Origin: Palleronia pelagia
GTDB taxonomy: Bacteria; Pseudomonadota; Alphaproteobacteria; Rhodobacterales; Rhodobacteraceae
Assembly (NCBI RefSeq): GCF_900110115.1
Contig: NZ_FOCM01000001.1
Location: 744,001-808,000 of the forward strand
Direction of reading: 5' to 3'
DNA length: 64,000 nucleotides
How positions within the stretch are numbered: the first letter of the stretch is position 1; the number at the start of each line of letters is the position of its first letter. The position numbers and the translations under genes were made by a program. Below the pieces are notes generated by a model. That model was given only the letters and a program-made list of their open reading frames with translations. It had not been told where the DNA came from and did no database searches. This document shows positions 47,074 to 60,643 of the stretch, in pieces.

Positions 47074-47112
47074 GCGTGGCCGATCAGGACAAGCGCGGGG
47101 CAGAAAACAGGG

Positions 47113-47232
47113 TCAGGACAGGACGGGGAAATGCAGCGCGGCGATCAGCATCGCCACCAGCGCCGACAGGCCGATCACATCCTCGACCAGCGTGTCGCAG
47201 CGGCGGACGGTCTTGGTGATTTGTTCGATCAT
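47113..47232 (-). CDS. 39-aa predicted membrane miniprotein
   Basis: An ATG at 47232 preceded by GAGGAGATGCCGAC opens 39 codons. The product begins MIEQITKTVRRCDTLVEDVI and ends with a hydrophobic helix GLSALVAMLIAALHFPVL. The charged first half and single C-terminal helix suggest a tail-anchored miniprotein. It lies 88 nt downstream of recG on the same strand and upstream of two hairpins. No family is recognised. Confidence 0.6.
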   Translation of the reverse strand: MIEQITKTVRRCDTLVEDVIGLSALVAMLIAALHFPVLS

Positions 47233-47320
47233 GTCGGCATCTCCTCGTCGTGTTTTTCTTTTGTTCTCACATCACGCCGATTCTGGCAAGAACTTTTGCA
47301 GAACAAACGTGAACAAAATC

Positions 47321-51708
<4,388 letters not shown>

Positions 51709-51742
51709 CTACGCCCTCCGGACCTGATCCGGTCTGGTTCTA

Positions 51743-51764
51743 GGACGGGCGCGCGGCCCCGTCC
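51743..51764 (-). other. 7-bp hairpin downstream of ctrA
   Basis: On the minus strand GGACGGG and CCCGTCC pair around an 8-nt GC loop, followed by TAGAACC with no T tract. It lies in the 82-nt gap between ctrA and ligA and may be a weak terminator. Confidence 0.35.
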
Positions 51765-51790
51765 AGAAGGCGACGGCGCCGCGTGGCGCG

Positions 51791-52504
51791 TCAGCCGGTA
51801 GCGGCGATGGGATTCGCGTCCGCGGCAGGCTCGGGGTCGCGCAGGACATAGCCGCGGCCCCAAACGGTTTCGATGTAATTGTCGCCGCCCGTCGCCTCGC
51901 TGAGCTTCTTGCGCAGCTTGCAGATGAAGACGTCGATGATCTTGAGTTCGGGTTCGTCCATGCCCCCGTAAAGATGGTTCAGAAACATCTCTTTCGTCAG
52001 CGTCGTCCCCTTCCGCAGGCTCAGAAGCTCGAGCATCTGGTATTCCTTGCCGGTGAGGTGGATCGACCGGCCCTCGGTTTCGACGGATTTGGCGTCCAGG
52101 TTCACCACGATCTTGCCCGTGGCGATCACCGACTGGGAATGGCCCTTGGATCGGCGGATGATGGCGTGGATCCGCGCCACCAGTTCTTCGCGGTGGAAGG
52201 GCTTCGTCAGGTAGTCGTCCGCCCCGAAGCCGAAGCCCTTGATCTTGGTCTCCGTGTCGTCGGACCCGGTCAGGATCAGGATCGGCGTATTGATGCGCGC
52301 CAGCCGCAGCTGGCGCAGTACGTCGTGGCCGTGCATGTCCGGCAGGTTCAGGTCCAGAAGGATCAGGTCGTAGTCATAGAGCTTGGCCAGATCCACGCCC
52401 TCCTCGCCCATGTCGGTGGCATAGACGTTCAGGTTGGCGTGGGTCAGCATCAGCTCGATGCTGCGCGACGTGGTGGGATCGTCCTCGACAAGCAAAACCC
52501 GCAT
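51791..52504 (-). CDS. ctrA: cell cycle master response regulator CtrA
   Basis: A 237-residue OmpR-type regulator with near-invariant CtrA sequence. The receiver has [20 protein letters not shown] and phospho-acceptor D51 in [13 protein letters not shown]. The winged-helix part shows [20 protein letters not shown] and [19 protein letters not shown]. The C-terminus [12 protein letters not shown] ends in small hydrophobics, as needed for ClpXP turnover in Caulobacter CtrA. A near-consensus CtrA box lies 47 nt upstream. sciP precedes it on the same strand. Confidence 0.97.
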   Translation of the reverse strand: MRVLLVEDDPTTSRSIELMLTHANLNVYATDMGEEGVDLAKLYDYDLILLDLNLPDMHGHDVLRQLRLARINTPILILTGSDDTETKIKGFGFGADDYLTKPFHREELVARIHAIIRRSKGHSQSVIATGKIVVNLDAKSVETEGRSIHLTGKEYQMLELLSLRKGTTLTKEMFLNHLYGGMDEPELKIIDVFICKLRKKLSEATGGDNYIETVWGRGYVLRDPEPAADANPIAATG

Positions 52505-52550
52505 CGTGGTCTCCGCGTAATTCCGATGCCAGCAAATTGGCCCGGAAAGG

Positions 52551-52565
52551 TTAACGGCTCGTTAC
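52551..52565 (-). promoter_or_regulatory. near-consensus CtrA box upstream of ctrA
   Basis: On the plus strand it reads TTAA-N7-TTAC (consensus TTAA-N7-TTAA, one mismatch), 47 nt upstream of the ctrA ATG and between sciP and ctrA. CtrA autoregulation is known in Caulobacter; here it is inferred from this site. Confidence 0.6.
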
Positions 52566-52604
52566 TGGCGCGGCTTCATAGGCGGTCAAAGCACAAGCAA
52601 CAAC

Positions 52605-52883
52605 TTAAAGTTGTCGATATTTTTGCAACCTGGTGGCCTTCAGCGCCGCCTCGCCGTGGCGCTGCACGGCAGAAGCCCAGCTGTCCAGTTCCTCGGGCGA
52701 CAGGACGTAGAGGCGGCAGGCCTCGTCCCGGTCGATCAGCCCGGCCTCGATGGCCCTGAGGACGGCGGCCTTGCGGCTCGCCACCCATCGTTTCGTCTTC
52801 GGATCCGGCAGGTCCGCACGGGTCATGACCTTCCCCCCCGGAAGCGTCACGGCGCGCGGGCCGTCGATTTTTTTCAGGTACAT
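52605..52883 (-). CDS. sciP: CtrA inhibitor SciP (DUF1153)
   Basis: A 92-residue protein matching the DUF1153/SciP family. Conserved stretches are ADLPDPKTKRWVASRKAAVL, AGLIDRDEACRLYVLSPEEL and WASAVQRHGEAALKATRLQ followed by KYR. In Caulobacter, SciP binds DNA and CtrA and blocks CtrA-dependent transcription in early cell-cycle stages. Here it lies about 100 nt upstream of ctrA on the same strand, with the CtrA box between them. Confidence 0.93.
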   Translation of the reverse strand: MYLKKIDGPRAVTLPGGKVMTRADLPDPKTKRWVASRKAAVLRAIEAGLIDRDEACRLYVLSPEELDSWASAVQRHGEAALKATRLQKYRQL

Positions 52884-53018
52884 GTCTCACCCCATGTGTT
52901 TCAGCCCGGTGGTGATAGCGATCGCAGCCTTAAGGCCCGGTGAAACCCGGCCCTTGTGTGTATGGGGCATTTTCCTATATTCCGTGCGACCTACCCCATT
53001 GACCAAAGGCCCCTTGCC

Positions 53019-54155
53019 ATGGCGCTCGATGCTTCCGTGAATTCGCTCGGTTTTGCCAAGCCCCCCGCGCAGACCCGCGTGGTGGTCGCGATGTCCGGCG
53101 GCGTCGACAGCTCGGTCGTGGCGGCCGAGCTCGCGGCCGAGGGCTATGACGTGGTGGGCGTGACCCTGCAGCTTTACGATCACGGCGCGGCGCTGGCCAA
53201 GAAGGGGGCGTGCTGCGCCGGGCGCGACATCCACGACGCGCGCCGCGTGGCCGAGGCGATGGGCTTTCCCCATTACGTGCTGGATTACGAGAACACGTTC
53301 CGCGAAGCGGTGATCGACGAGTTCGCCGACAGCTACCTGGCCGGCGCGACGCCCGTGCCCTGCATCCGCTGCAACGAGCGGGTGAAGTTCAAGGACTTGC
53401 TGGAGACCGCGAAGGACCTGGACGCCGATTGCATGGCGACCGGCCACTACATCCAGCGCAAGTCCGGCGCGCACGGCCCCGAGCTGCATTCGGCCGCCGA
53501 CGCCAACCGCGACCAGAGCTATTTCCTGTTCTCGACCACCCCGGAACAGCTGGATTACCTGCGCTTCCCGCTGGGCCACCTGGCGACCAAGGACGAGACC
53601 CGCGCGCTGGCGGCCAAGCACGGGCTGTCGGTGGCGATGAAGCCCGACAGCCAGGACATCTGCTTCGTGCCGAACGGCGACTATGCCAGCGTGATCGAGA
53701 AACTGCGACCCGGCGCCGCCGATCCGGGCGAGATCGTCCATGCCGACGGCCGGGTGCTGGGTGAGCATCGCGGCGTCATCCATTACACCGTCGGCCAGCG
53801 CCGCGGTCTCGGCATCGGCGGCCTGACCGAGCCGCTTTACGTGGTGAAGCTGGACGTCGAGAACCGCCGTGTTGTGGTCGGCCCGAAAGAGCTGCTGGCC
53901 ACGCGCCGCGTCCCGGTGCGCGAGATCAACTGGCTGGGCGACACGCCTTTCACCTCGCAAGAGGAATGGCACCTGGGCGTGAAGGTCCGCTCGACCCGCC
54001 CGCCGCGCGAGGCCGTCATTCGCCCGCTGAGCGAGACCGAAGCCGAGGTCGAGCTGGTTGTGGCCGAGGAAGGCGTGTCGCCGGGCCAGGCCTGCGTGTT
54101 CTACGCGCCCGAGGGCAGCCGGATCTTCGGCGGGGGCTGGATCCACCGGGGGTGA
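53019..54155 (+). CDS. mnmA: tRNA-specific 2-thiouridylase
   Basis: A 378-residue enzyme adding sulfur to U34 of tRNA-Lys/Glu/Gln. The PP-loop is [20 protein letters not shown]. Catalytic cysteines are in [13 protein letters not shown] and [12 protein letters not shown]. The C-terminal barrel begins near [17 protein letters not shown] 53019 ([14 protein letters not shown]) is favoured; an in-frame ATG 63 nt upstream exists. It diverges from sciP. A copy of the 20-bp repeat lies just after its stop. Confidence 0.95.
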   Translation: MALDASVNSLGFAKPPAQTRVVVAMSGGVDSSVVAAELAAEGYDVVGVTLQLYDHGAALAKKGACCAGRDIHDARRVAEAMGFPHYVLDYENTFREAVIDEFADSYLAGATPVPCIRCNERVKFKDLLETAKDLDADCMATGHYIQRKSGAHGPELHSAADANRDQSYFLFSTTPEQLDYLRFPLGHLATKDETRALAAKHGLSVAMKPDSQDICFVPNGDYASVIEKLRPGAADPGEIVHADGRVLGEHRGVIHYTVGQRRGLGIGGLTEPLYVVKLDVENRRVVVGPKELLATRRVPVREINWLGDTPFTSQEEWHLGVKVRSTRPPREAVIRPLSETEAEVELVVAEEGVSPGQACVFYAPEGSRIFGGGWIHRG

Positions 54156-54200
54156 CCTCCGCTGCCGCCCGGTTGCTTGGCGGCAAGCGGTTCGCCGTGG

Positions 54201-54220
54201 GTATTTCAAGACCAGTGATG
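54201..54220 (+). repeat. 20-bp intergenic repeat, copy D
   Basis: GTATTTCAAGACCAGTGATG, one base different from copy A 46 kb away. It lies 45 nt after the mnmA stop, in the 123-nt gap between converging mnmA and lpxB, the same context as copies A-C. Confidence 0.85.
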
Positions 54221-54278
54221 CCGTCAGGATGGACGTGACGCGCGGTGCGCTCGGACCTGGTGCGATTCCAGTCGAATG

Positions 54279-55403
54279 CTAGGCGTCGAGCCCGTCCAGC
54301 ACCGCCCGGGCGGCGCGCAGGCCGGGGGTTTCGCCATCCTCTCCGAGGGCCTGCATGGTCCGGGCGAGGGCCGCGTCCTGTCCCTCGGGCGCCGCGATGA
54401 GCCGGTCAAGCGCGGCGGCGATCGGCGCGGGCTGGCAGGCGGGGCCAAGGAATTCGGGGACGATCTTCTCGCCCACCACGAGGTTCACCAGTGTCACCGT
54501 GTCGATGCGCACCATGCGCCGCATGATCTGCCAGCTGAGCCAGTTCATCCGGTAGCCGATGACCATGGGGGTGCGGGCGCGTGCCAGTTCCAGCGACACC
54601 GTGCCCGACGCCGCCAGCGCCACGTCGGCGGCCGCGAAGGCGGCGCGTTTCAGGCCCGTATCCGCGGCGTCGAGGATGGTCAGGCCCTGCCAGCCCGCCG
54701 AAAGATCCCGCACCGCGTCGGCCACGTTCGGCGTGGTCGGCAGCAGCAGGCGCATCCCGGGATGCGCTTTTCGCAGGTTGTCCAGCGCCGCGCCGAAGAT
54801 CGGCATGAGCCGCGTGACCTCGGACCGGCGCGACCCCGGCAGGACCAGCACCAGCGGGCCGGTGCCGTCCCGAAGCCGCGAGACGTCCGCGGGGTCCGGC
54901 GACGGTTCGGACACGACGGGATGGCCCACGAAGTCGCAGCGCATGCCGGCGGCTTCCATGAAGGGCGGCTCGAACGGCAGCAGCGCCAGGACCTGGTCCA
55001 CATGCGGCGCCATCTTCGCGGCGCGGCCCGGCCGCCAGGCCCAGACCGACGGCGCCACGTAATGCACCGTCCGGATGCGGGCGCTGCGGCGGACCCGCTC
55101 GGCCACGCGCAGGCAGAAATCGGGGCTGTCGATGGTGATGAGCACGTCCGGCCGGCGGTCCAGCACCGCGTCCGCCGTCTGGATCATGCGACGCCGCAGA
55201 TGCGGGTATTTTGGCAGCACCTCGGCCAGCCCCATGACGCTGAGCTCGTCCATGGGAAACAGGCTCTCCATCCCCTCGGCCTGCATCAGCGCGCCGCCCA
55301 CGCCGCTGAAGGTGACATCGGGGCGCAGGGCCTTCAGTCCCGCCATGAGCGCGGCGCCCAACCGGTCGCCCGACGCCTCGCCCGCGATCAGGAAGACCTT
55401 CAT
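54279..55403 (-). CDS. lpxB: lipid-A-disaccharide synthase
   Basis: A 374-residue GT-B glycosyltransferase joining UDP-2,3-diacylglucosamine and lipid X. Motifs are IAGEASGDRLGAALMAGLKA, FSGVGGALMQAEGMESLFPM, YVAPSVWAWRPGRA and LPGSRRSEVTRLMPIFGAAL. The ATG overlaps the lpxI stop by four bases. It is the last gene of the envelope block running leftward from cdsA. Confidence 0.96.
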   Translation of the reverse strand: MKVFLIAGEASGDRLGAALMAGLKALRPDVTFSGVGGALMQAEGMESLFPMDELSVMGLAEVLPKYPHLRRRMIQTADAVLDRRPDVLITIDSPDFCLRVAERVRRSARIRTVHYVAPSVWAWRPGRAAKMAPHVDQVLALLPFEPPFMEAAGMRCDFVGHPVVSEPSPDPADVSRLRDGTGPLVLVLPGSRRSEVTRLMPIFGAALDNLRKAHPGMRLLLPTTPNVADAVRDLSAGWQGLTILDAADTGLKRAAFAAADVALAASGTVSLELARARTPMVIGYRMNWLSWQIMRRMVRIDTVTLVNLVVGEKIVPEFLGPACQPAPIAAALDRLIAAPEGQDAALARTMQALGEDGETPGLRAARAVLDGLDA

Positions 55404-56227
55404 CGCGGCCTGATCCAGAGATAGAGACCCCGGTCGCGTGCAAGCGCCATGGTCTCGTCCGCGTCCAGCACCATGACGCCCTGCGCCTCGATCACGATGC
55501 CCTCGAGCCCAGCCTTGGCCGCGCGCTCAACTGTTCCGGGGCCGATGGTGGGCAGATCGACGCGACGATCCTGCGCGGGCTTCGGTGCCTTGAAAAGCAG
55601 CCCACCCGCCGGAAGCTTGCGGTAGAGCGGGTTGGTATCGCCCTCCGTCCGGTCGCTGCGCGCGGCGATGACAGTGTCGAGCATCCAGTCCGTGCCAGGC
55701 AGCGCCTCGACGGCAAGCGCCTGGCCGCGCGCGACGACGCAAGCCTGTCCCACGTCCGCGGCGCCCATGGCCGCGAGGATCGCCGACGCGCGGTCGGCAT
55801 CGTGCTCGGCTCCCTTGGGCAGCGTGCCCACCGCGACGCCAGCGGGCGGCAGAAGCTCCGGCAGCAGCTCGTGCGCGCCGACCGGGATGATGCCGCGATC
55901 CTCGAACAGGCCCAGCACCATGCGCAGGGCAGCGTCGTCGCCCTGCCCCAGCACCTTCATCATCCTCGGCACCAGCGGCAGCGTCGCCGTATCCACGCGC
56001 TTGGCGTCGAGCTTGGGCCGTCGGATGGACCCCGCGAAGCAGATCCGCGTGACACCCGCGCGGCTCAGGGTCTTGAGGAAACTGCCCAGCGTCTCGACCC
56101 GGAAAACGTGATCGACGTCCAGCCCGTCCGGCAGGAAGCCTTCCAGCGCCGCGATCCGGTCCGGGTGCACGCGCTCGGCCAGCAGGTGCGGCAGGCGCCC
56201 CTGCCCCGCGACGAGGCACAGGCTCAT
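55400..56227 (-). CDS. lpxI: UDP-2,3-diacylglucosamine pyrophosphatase LpxI
   Basis: A 275-residue LpxI (DUF1009) enzyme producing lipid X; alphaproteobacteria use it in place of LpxH. Family stretches include LSRAGVTRICFAGSIRRPKL, AALRMVLGLFEDRGIIPVGA and LFKAPKPAQDRRVDLPTIGP followed by GTVERAAKAGLEGIVIEA. It overlaps lpxA upstream and lpxB downstream (ATGA at both ends), which supports the lipid A assignment. Confidence 0.95.
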   Translation of the reverse strand: MSLCLVAGQGRLPHLLAERVHPDRIAALEGFLPDGLDVDHVFRVETLGSFLKTLSRAGVTRICFAGSIRRPKLDAKRVDTATLPLVPRMMKVLGQGDDAALRMVLGLFEDRGIIPVGAHELLPELLPPAGVAVGTLPKGAEHDADRASAILAAMGAADVGQACVVARGQALAVEALPGTDWMLDTVIAARSDRTEGDTNPLYRKLPAGGLLFKAPKPAQDRRVDLPTIGPGTVERAAKAGLEGIVIEAQGVMVLDADETMALARDRGLYLWIRPR

Positions 56228-57021
56228 TTGGGCGTCAGGAAGCCGCGGTCGCTGGGCGACAGGATGAAATCGGTGATCTGGCGGACATAGTCGCTTTCCG
56301 TCTCGGCGGCGAGCCGCGAGGCACGGTCCTGAAACGCCCCCTCGCCCTGCTTGAGCATCTGGAACGCCGCCCGCAGCGCGGTGATGTCGCCACGTGCCAC
56401 GCCCTTGCGCTTCAGTCCCACCAGGTTCAGCCCGTCAAGCTCGCCCCGCGGCGCCTGTACGAGCGCGTGGGGGATGACATCATGGGTAACCATGGTGACG
56501 GCGCCGATGATCGCGCCACGGCCGATGCGCACCCATTGGTGGATGCCCGACAGGCCGCCGATGATGACATCATCCTCGATCCGGCAATGGCCCGCCACGG
56601 CGGAGTGGTTCACGATGATGACCCGGTCGCCGACGATGGCATCGTGGGCCACGTGGCAGCCGGTCATCAGCAGGCAATCGTCGCCGATCCTGGTCAGGCC
56701 ACCACCGCCCTCCGTCCCGGTGTTCAGGGTCACGTGCTCGCGGATGCGGCAGCGTGCGCCGATCTCGAGCCTCGTCTCCTCGCCCGCGAACTTCAGGTCC
56801 TGCGGGATCTCGCCCACCGACGCGAAGGAGAAGATCGTGGTCTCGGGCCCGATGCTGGTCTGCCCGGTGACGAGCGCGTGGCTTTTCACGGTCACGCCCT
56901 CGGCCAGGCTGACTTGCGACCCGATCACCGCGAAGGGTCCGACGGTCACGCCCTCGCCGATGACGGCGCCGTCCTCGACCACCGCCTGGGGATGGATTTC
57001 AGCCGTCGCAGCGATGCTCAC
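56224..57021 (-). CDS. lpxA: UDP-N-acetylglucosamine acyltransferase
   Basis: A 265-residue left-handed beta-helix enzyme for the first step of lipid A. Hexapeptide repeats run from [20 protein letters not shown] through [20 protein letters not shown]. The catalytic histidine is in [11 protein letters not shown], and [20 protein letters not shown] is typical. The start is GTG 57021, which overlaps the fabZ stop (GTGA). Its stop overlaps lpxI. Confidence 0.95.
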   Translation of the reverse strand: MSIAATAEIHPQAVVEDGAVIGEGVTVGPFAVIGSQVSLAEGVTVKSHALVTGQTSIGPETTIFSFASVGEIPQDLKFAGEETRLEIGARCRIREHVTLNTGTEGGGGLTRIGDDCLLMTGCHVAHDAIVGDRVIIVNHSAVAGHCRIEDDVIIGGLSGIHQWVRIGRGAIIGAVTMVTHDVIPHALVQAPRGELDGLNLVGLKRKGVARGDITALRAAFQMLKQGEGAFQDRASRLAAETESDYVRQITDFILSPSDRGFLTPK

Positions 57022-57464
57022 TTGGGCAGCTCCATCATGGCGGTGAACTCGGCTTCGCAGGCCAGCTCGCCCCCGACCTCGGCGCGGCCGTGGAACTTCC
57101 AGACCTTGCCGCCGCCACGCTTGGTGGTGATGTGCATCTCCAGTCGGTCGCCCGGGATGACCTTGCGGCGGAACTTGGCGCTGTCGATGGCCATGAAGTA
57201 GACGAGGAAATTCTTGTCGGCGAGGTCCATGTCGACGCCCACCATGACGGCCGCAGTCTGTGCCATGGCCTCGACGATGGTGACGCCGGGCATGATCGGC
57301 GCTCCGGGAAAGTGACCCTGAAAATGCGGCTCGTTGAAGGTGACGTTCTTGATGCCGCGGGCGCTGTCGTGGCCCTCGATATCCTCGACCCGGTCCACCA
57401 GCAGGAACGGATAGCGGTGGGGGATGATCCTCTGGATCAGGTGGATATCGGCCGATTGGGTCAT
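57018..57464 (-). CDS. fabZ: 3-hydroxyacyl-ACP dehydratase FabZ
   Basis: A 148-residue hotdog-fold enzyme of fatty acid elongation. The motif [20 protein letters not shown] precedes the active-site histidine in [20 protein letters not shown], where the glutamate is the partner residue. It is coupled to lpxA, as usual, so that 3-hydroxyacyl-ACP is balanced between phospholipid and lipid A. GCAAAGGATG lies upstream of the ATG. Confidence 0.96.
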   Translation of the reverse strand: MTQSADIHLIQRIIPHRYPFLLVDRVEDIEGHDSARGIKNVTFNEPHFQGHFPGAPIMPGVTIVEAMAQTAAVMVGVDMDLADKNFLVYFMAIDSAKFRRKVIPGDRLEMHITTKRGGGKVWKFHGRAEVGGELACEAEFTAMMELPK

Positions 57465-57541
57465 GGATCATCCTTTGCTGAACGCTCATGCGTGCGTAGC
57501 AAGCCCACCCGGGCGGCGCAAGAAACCGGCAGCGGGCGCGA

Positions 57542-58231
57542 TCAGTCCGTCGTGTCCTGCGGCAGGATCGGCCCGGGCGCGGCATCCTCTCCGGCTTCGG
57601 AGGGTTGCGCGTCGATCTGGGAGGCCTCGATCGGCAGGTCACCACCGTCGCCGATGACAGCGTCGATGCGGGCGATGGCGATATCGGTGATGTCGGCGGT
57701 ATCCAGCACGCTCAGAACTGCGCGGCGGTCGAGCAGAACCAGCGCCCCGCGCTCGGCCAGGATATCGCGCAATATCGCACCGACCCTTCCGTAGAAGACC
57801 TGCCGTGCGTCGTCGCGCAGCCGTCCCACCGCGCGCAGCTTGGCATCCTGCTCCTGGCGCAGGCTGGTCACCCGATCGTCGAAGTCACGTGCACGGGCGC
57901 GGAACGTCTCGGGGTCCAGGGTGGGACGCTCATCGGTCAGGCGACGTTCCTCGGCCACCAGGTCGGCCTCGATGCGCCGGTTCTCGGCCGCGAGCGCGGT
58001 CGACGCACGGTCGATCTCGGCCAGGATGCGCTGGCCGAACTGGCTGTCGTTGAACAGACGCTCCTGGTCGACCACCGCGACGGCCAGACGGCCGGGATCG
58101 GACGGCACCGCGCCGCTCTGAGACGCTGCGGGCCCCGCCAGAAGAACGGCAAGGCCCAGCAGGCACAGCGCGACGGCGCGCAGATCAGAAAGAGGTCGAA
58201 ACCGAGATGTTGAAGACCTGCGTACGGTCAT
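57542..58231 (-). CDS. OmpH/Skp-family periplasmic chaperone
   Basis: A 229-residue exported protein: signal segment LRAVALCLLGLAVLLAGPAA (about residues 16-35), then the OmpH start AVAVVDQERLFNDSQFGQRI. A coiled coil follows (AAENRRIEADLVAEERRLTD and beyond), and the end is AILRDILAERGALVLLDRRA. An acidic, Pro-rich tail of about 45 residues follows. GAAGGAG before ATG 58231 decides the start, so the gene overlaps the bamA 3' end by 47 nt. It should escort outer-membrane proteins to BamA. Confidence 0.9.
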   Translation of the reverse strand: MTVRRSSTSRFRPLSDLRAVALCLLGLAVLLAGPAASQSGAVPSDPGRLAVAVVDQERLFNDSQFGQRILAEIDRASTALAAENRRIEADLVAEERRLTDERPTLDPETFRARARDFDDRVTSLRQEQDAKLRAVGRLRDDARQVFYGRVGAILRDILAERGALVLLDRRAVLSVLDTADITDIAIARIDAVIGDGGDLPIEASQIDAQPSEAGEDAAPGPILPQDTTD

Positions 58232-60509
58232 AGGGCTCCTTCGACAGGGCCTTGGCAAAGTTGAACCGCAACGGCCCCAGCGGCGTGGTCCAGAAGACCG
58301 ACACACCCACCGCCGTGCGGAGCGAGAAGCCGTCATCGACCGCGTTGCCGCCGAACCCGGAGGTGTCGTCGAGCGACCAGACCGACCCCGCGTCGAAGAA
58401 GACGCCGCCGGAGATGCCATACTCCTCGGGCAGTCCCAGAGGGAAGTCCGCTTCAAGCCGCGCGACCGCGTACATGTTGCCGCCCAGGGCATCCTCGTTC
58501 GGCGCGTTGGTGTCGCGCGGGCCCAGGCCCAACCGTTCGAAGCCGCGCATCTGACGGGTGTTCAGGAAGAACCTGTCCGTGATGCGGGTCGTGTCGCCGT
58601 TCAGCGCGTTGATCGCCCCACCTTCCAGCGTGGCGCGCAGCGTGACCTCTTCGTTCCAGACGCGGGTCTGGGCCGTGCCGCTCGCAGTGGTCTTGATGTA
58701 TTCGCTGTCGCCGCCAAGACCCGCAAGTTCCTGACCGAAGCGCAGCAGCACGCCGGAGTTGGGGTCGAGCCCGGTCCGGCGCGTATCGTAGGTGTAGCTG
58801 TAGCCAACGGACGAGGTGTAGGCCGCCCCTTCCTCGCGCTGGATGATGGGCGAGCTGTCGGCATCCACGTCCAGAATGCTTTCCTTGGCCAGCCGGTAGG
58901 ACAGCTGCAGGCGACCGTTTTCGCTGACCGGGAAGGTCAGGGCCGGGCTGAAGCCTACGACGCGGGTGTTGTAGTCGGCCTCATCGAAATCCGACGTGTC
59001 GTAGAAGATACTGAACCGAGCGGCCAGATCGCGGCCCAGGAAGTAGGGCTCGACGAAGGTCAGGTTCGACGAGGTCGCATCTGTGCCGGTCGAGATATTG
59101 AAGCTCAGCGTCTGACCGCGGCCCAGGAAGTTGCTTTCCTGGTAGCCGACGTTCAGGCCGATGCCGCTGTCGGTACTGTAGGCACCGCCCAATGAAAGCG
59201 ATCCGGTGGGCTGCTCTTCCACGTCCACGTCGATGATGACCTGGCCCGGTCCGGTGCCGTCACGGGCCTCGACATCGGCGTTCGAGAAATACCCCAGGGC
59301 GCGAATGCGTTCGGCCGCTGCACGGATTTCACGCGGGTTGAACGGGTCGCCCTCGACCATGTTGAACTCGCGGCGGATCACCCGATCGAGCGTCGTGGCG
59401 TTGCCCTCGATGTCGATACGCTCGACGAAGATGCGCGGGCCGCGTTCCAGCACAAAGTTCACGTTCAGGCGCAGGTTGCGCGGATCACGGGTGATCTGCG
59501 GCGTGGCCCGCACGAAGTTCAGGCCGTTCCGGATCGCCAGACGCTCCATCCGGGTGACGGCGTTGTCGATGGCCTGAGGCGAATAGGTGTCGCCGGGATC
59601 GATCTGCGACACGGCCAGGTACTCTGCGGCGTCGAGACCCGGAATCTCGCTCGAGGCGGTGACGGCGCCGAAATCGAAGCTCGGGCCTTCCTCGACGTTG
59701 AAGGTGATGAAGAACGCACCGCGATCACGGGCCAGTTCGTTTGTCACGCTGAGAATGCGGAAATCGGCATAACCGCGCGACTGGTAGAAATCAGTCAGCA
59801 GCTGCCGGTCGAAATTGATCCGGTCGGCCACGAATGTGTCGCGGCCGATGACGGCGCGCAGAAGGCCGGCCTGCTTGGTGGCCAGCACGCGGCGCAGCCG
59901 ACGGTCCGAGAAATCGCGGTTTCCGACGAAGGACAGGCGCTCGATCTCGGTGACGCTGCCTTCGGCGACTTCGAACACCAGGTCGACCTGGTTGTCACCG
60001 CGACGGATGATGCGTGGCGTCACCGTGGCGGCCAGCCGGCCGCTTTGCTGGTAGGCGTCGGCGATCGCGGCCGCGTCGCTCTCGGCCACGTTCGGGGCGT
60101 AGACACGGCGCGGCGTGGAGTCGATCAGCGCCGTCAGTTCCTCGTCGTCGAGGCGGCTGTTGCCCTCGATGTTGATACGGCGAATGGTCGGCCATTCGTT
60201 GACGCGAACAACCAGTGTGCTGCCCGACGGCGCAATCTCAACCGTCTCGAAGATGCCGGCGTTCTGCAGACGCTGGTAGGCGGCGTTCAATTCACCCGCG
60301 CTGACGGTCTGCCCCCGCGGAAGATCCAGAAGCGACACGATCGAATTGGGGTCGACGCGTTCGTTGCCTTCGACACGGATATCGTTGAACCGGAAGGATT
60401 GCGCCCGCGCCTCGGGCCCCCAAAGGCCGGTTGTGAGGACGGCCATGAGGCCGATGACCGAGATCCCCGCGCGCAGCTTTCGACCGCTCCCCCGTGTCGC
60501 GAAATGCAT
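58185..60509 (-). CDS. bamA: outer membrane protein assembly factor BamA
   Basis: A 774-residue Omp85 protein. The signal peptide ends about residue 36 (ARAQSFRF). Five POTRA domains follow (for example IRVEGNERVDPNSIVSLLDL and IDIEGNATTLDRVIRREFNM), then a 16-strand barrel with the loop-6 motif MRGFERLG and the C-terminal strand ending SVSTSF. It has its own candidate promoter and a hairpin upstream, so it may be expressed apart from the rseP-dxr block. Confidence 0.97.
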   Translation of the reverse strand: MHFATRGSGRKLRAGISVIGLMAVLTTGLWGPEARAQSFRFNDIRVEGNERVDPNSIVSLLDLPRGQTVSAGELNAAYQRLQNAGIFETVEIAPSGSTLVVRVNEWPTIRRINIEGNSRLDDEELTALIDSTPRRVYAPNVAESDAAAIADAYQQSGRLAATVTPRIIRRGDNQVDLVFEVAEGSVTEIERLSFVGNRDFSDRRLRRVLATKQAGLLRAVIGRDTFVADRINFDRQLLTDFYQSRGYADFRILSVTNELARDRGAFFITFNVEEGPSFDFGAVTASSEIPGLDAAEYLAVSQIDPGDTYSPQAIDNAVTRMERLAIRNGLNFVRATPQITRDPRNLRLNVNFVLERGPRIFVERIDIEGNATTLDRVIRREFNMVEGDPFNPREIRAAAERIRALGYFSNADVEARDGTGPGQVIIDVDVEEQPTGSLSLGGAYSTDSGIGLNVGYQESNFLGRGQTLSFNISTGTDATSSNLTFVEPYFLGRDLAARFSIFYDTSDFDEADYNTRVVGFSPALTFPVSENGRLQLSYRLAKESILDVDADSSPIIQREEGAAYTSSVGYSYTYDTRRTGLDPNSGVLLRFGQELAGLGGDSEYIKTTASGTAQTRVWNEEVTLRATLEGGAINALNGDTTRITDRFFLNTRQMRGFERLGLGPRDTNAPNEDALGGNMYAVARLEADFPLGLPEEYGISGGVFFDAGSVWSLDDTSGFGGNAVDDGFSLRTAVGVSVFWTTPLGPLRFNFAKALSKEPYDRTQVFNISVSTSF

Positions 60510-60541
60510 GCCTTTGCCCCAATCCTGCCCTCGGTGAAATC

Positions 60542-60570
60542 TGACTAGCCGTATTGCAACACCTTGTCAA
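60542..60570 (-). promoter_or_regulatory. putative promoter of bamA
   Basis: On the minus strand -35 TTGACA and -10 TAGTCA with a 17-nt spacer, 32 nt upstream of the bamA ATG. Confidence 0.55.
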
Positions 60571-60582
60571 AACGCGAAGAGA

Positions 60583-60605
60583 CCTGCGTCAGGTTTTGAC
60601 GCAGG
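60583..60605 (-). terminator. probable terminator upstream of bamA
   Basis: CCTGCGTCA and TGACGCAGG pair over 9 bp around AAACC on the minus strand, followed by TCTCTTCG. It lies after the 41-aa gene and just before the bamA promoter, so it would end the cdsA-dxr-rseP transcript. Confidence 0.6.
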
Positions 60606-60643
60606 CCCCCTAATTCTTGCGGAAATGTGGCGTTTTGGTCCCG

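Larger units (their letters stand above)
46711..47112. other. 402-nt region without a convincing gene
   Basis: No open frame here has good codon use with a ribosome binding site. It contains two leftward hairpins: a strong terminator (46934-46976) and a perfect 10-bp stem-loop (47044-47073). The part nearest the NifU-like gene (46711-46930) shows nothing recognisable. Confidence 0.65.
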
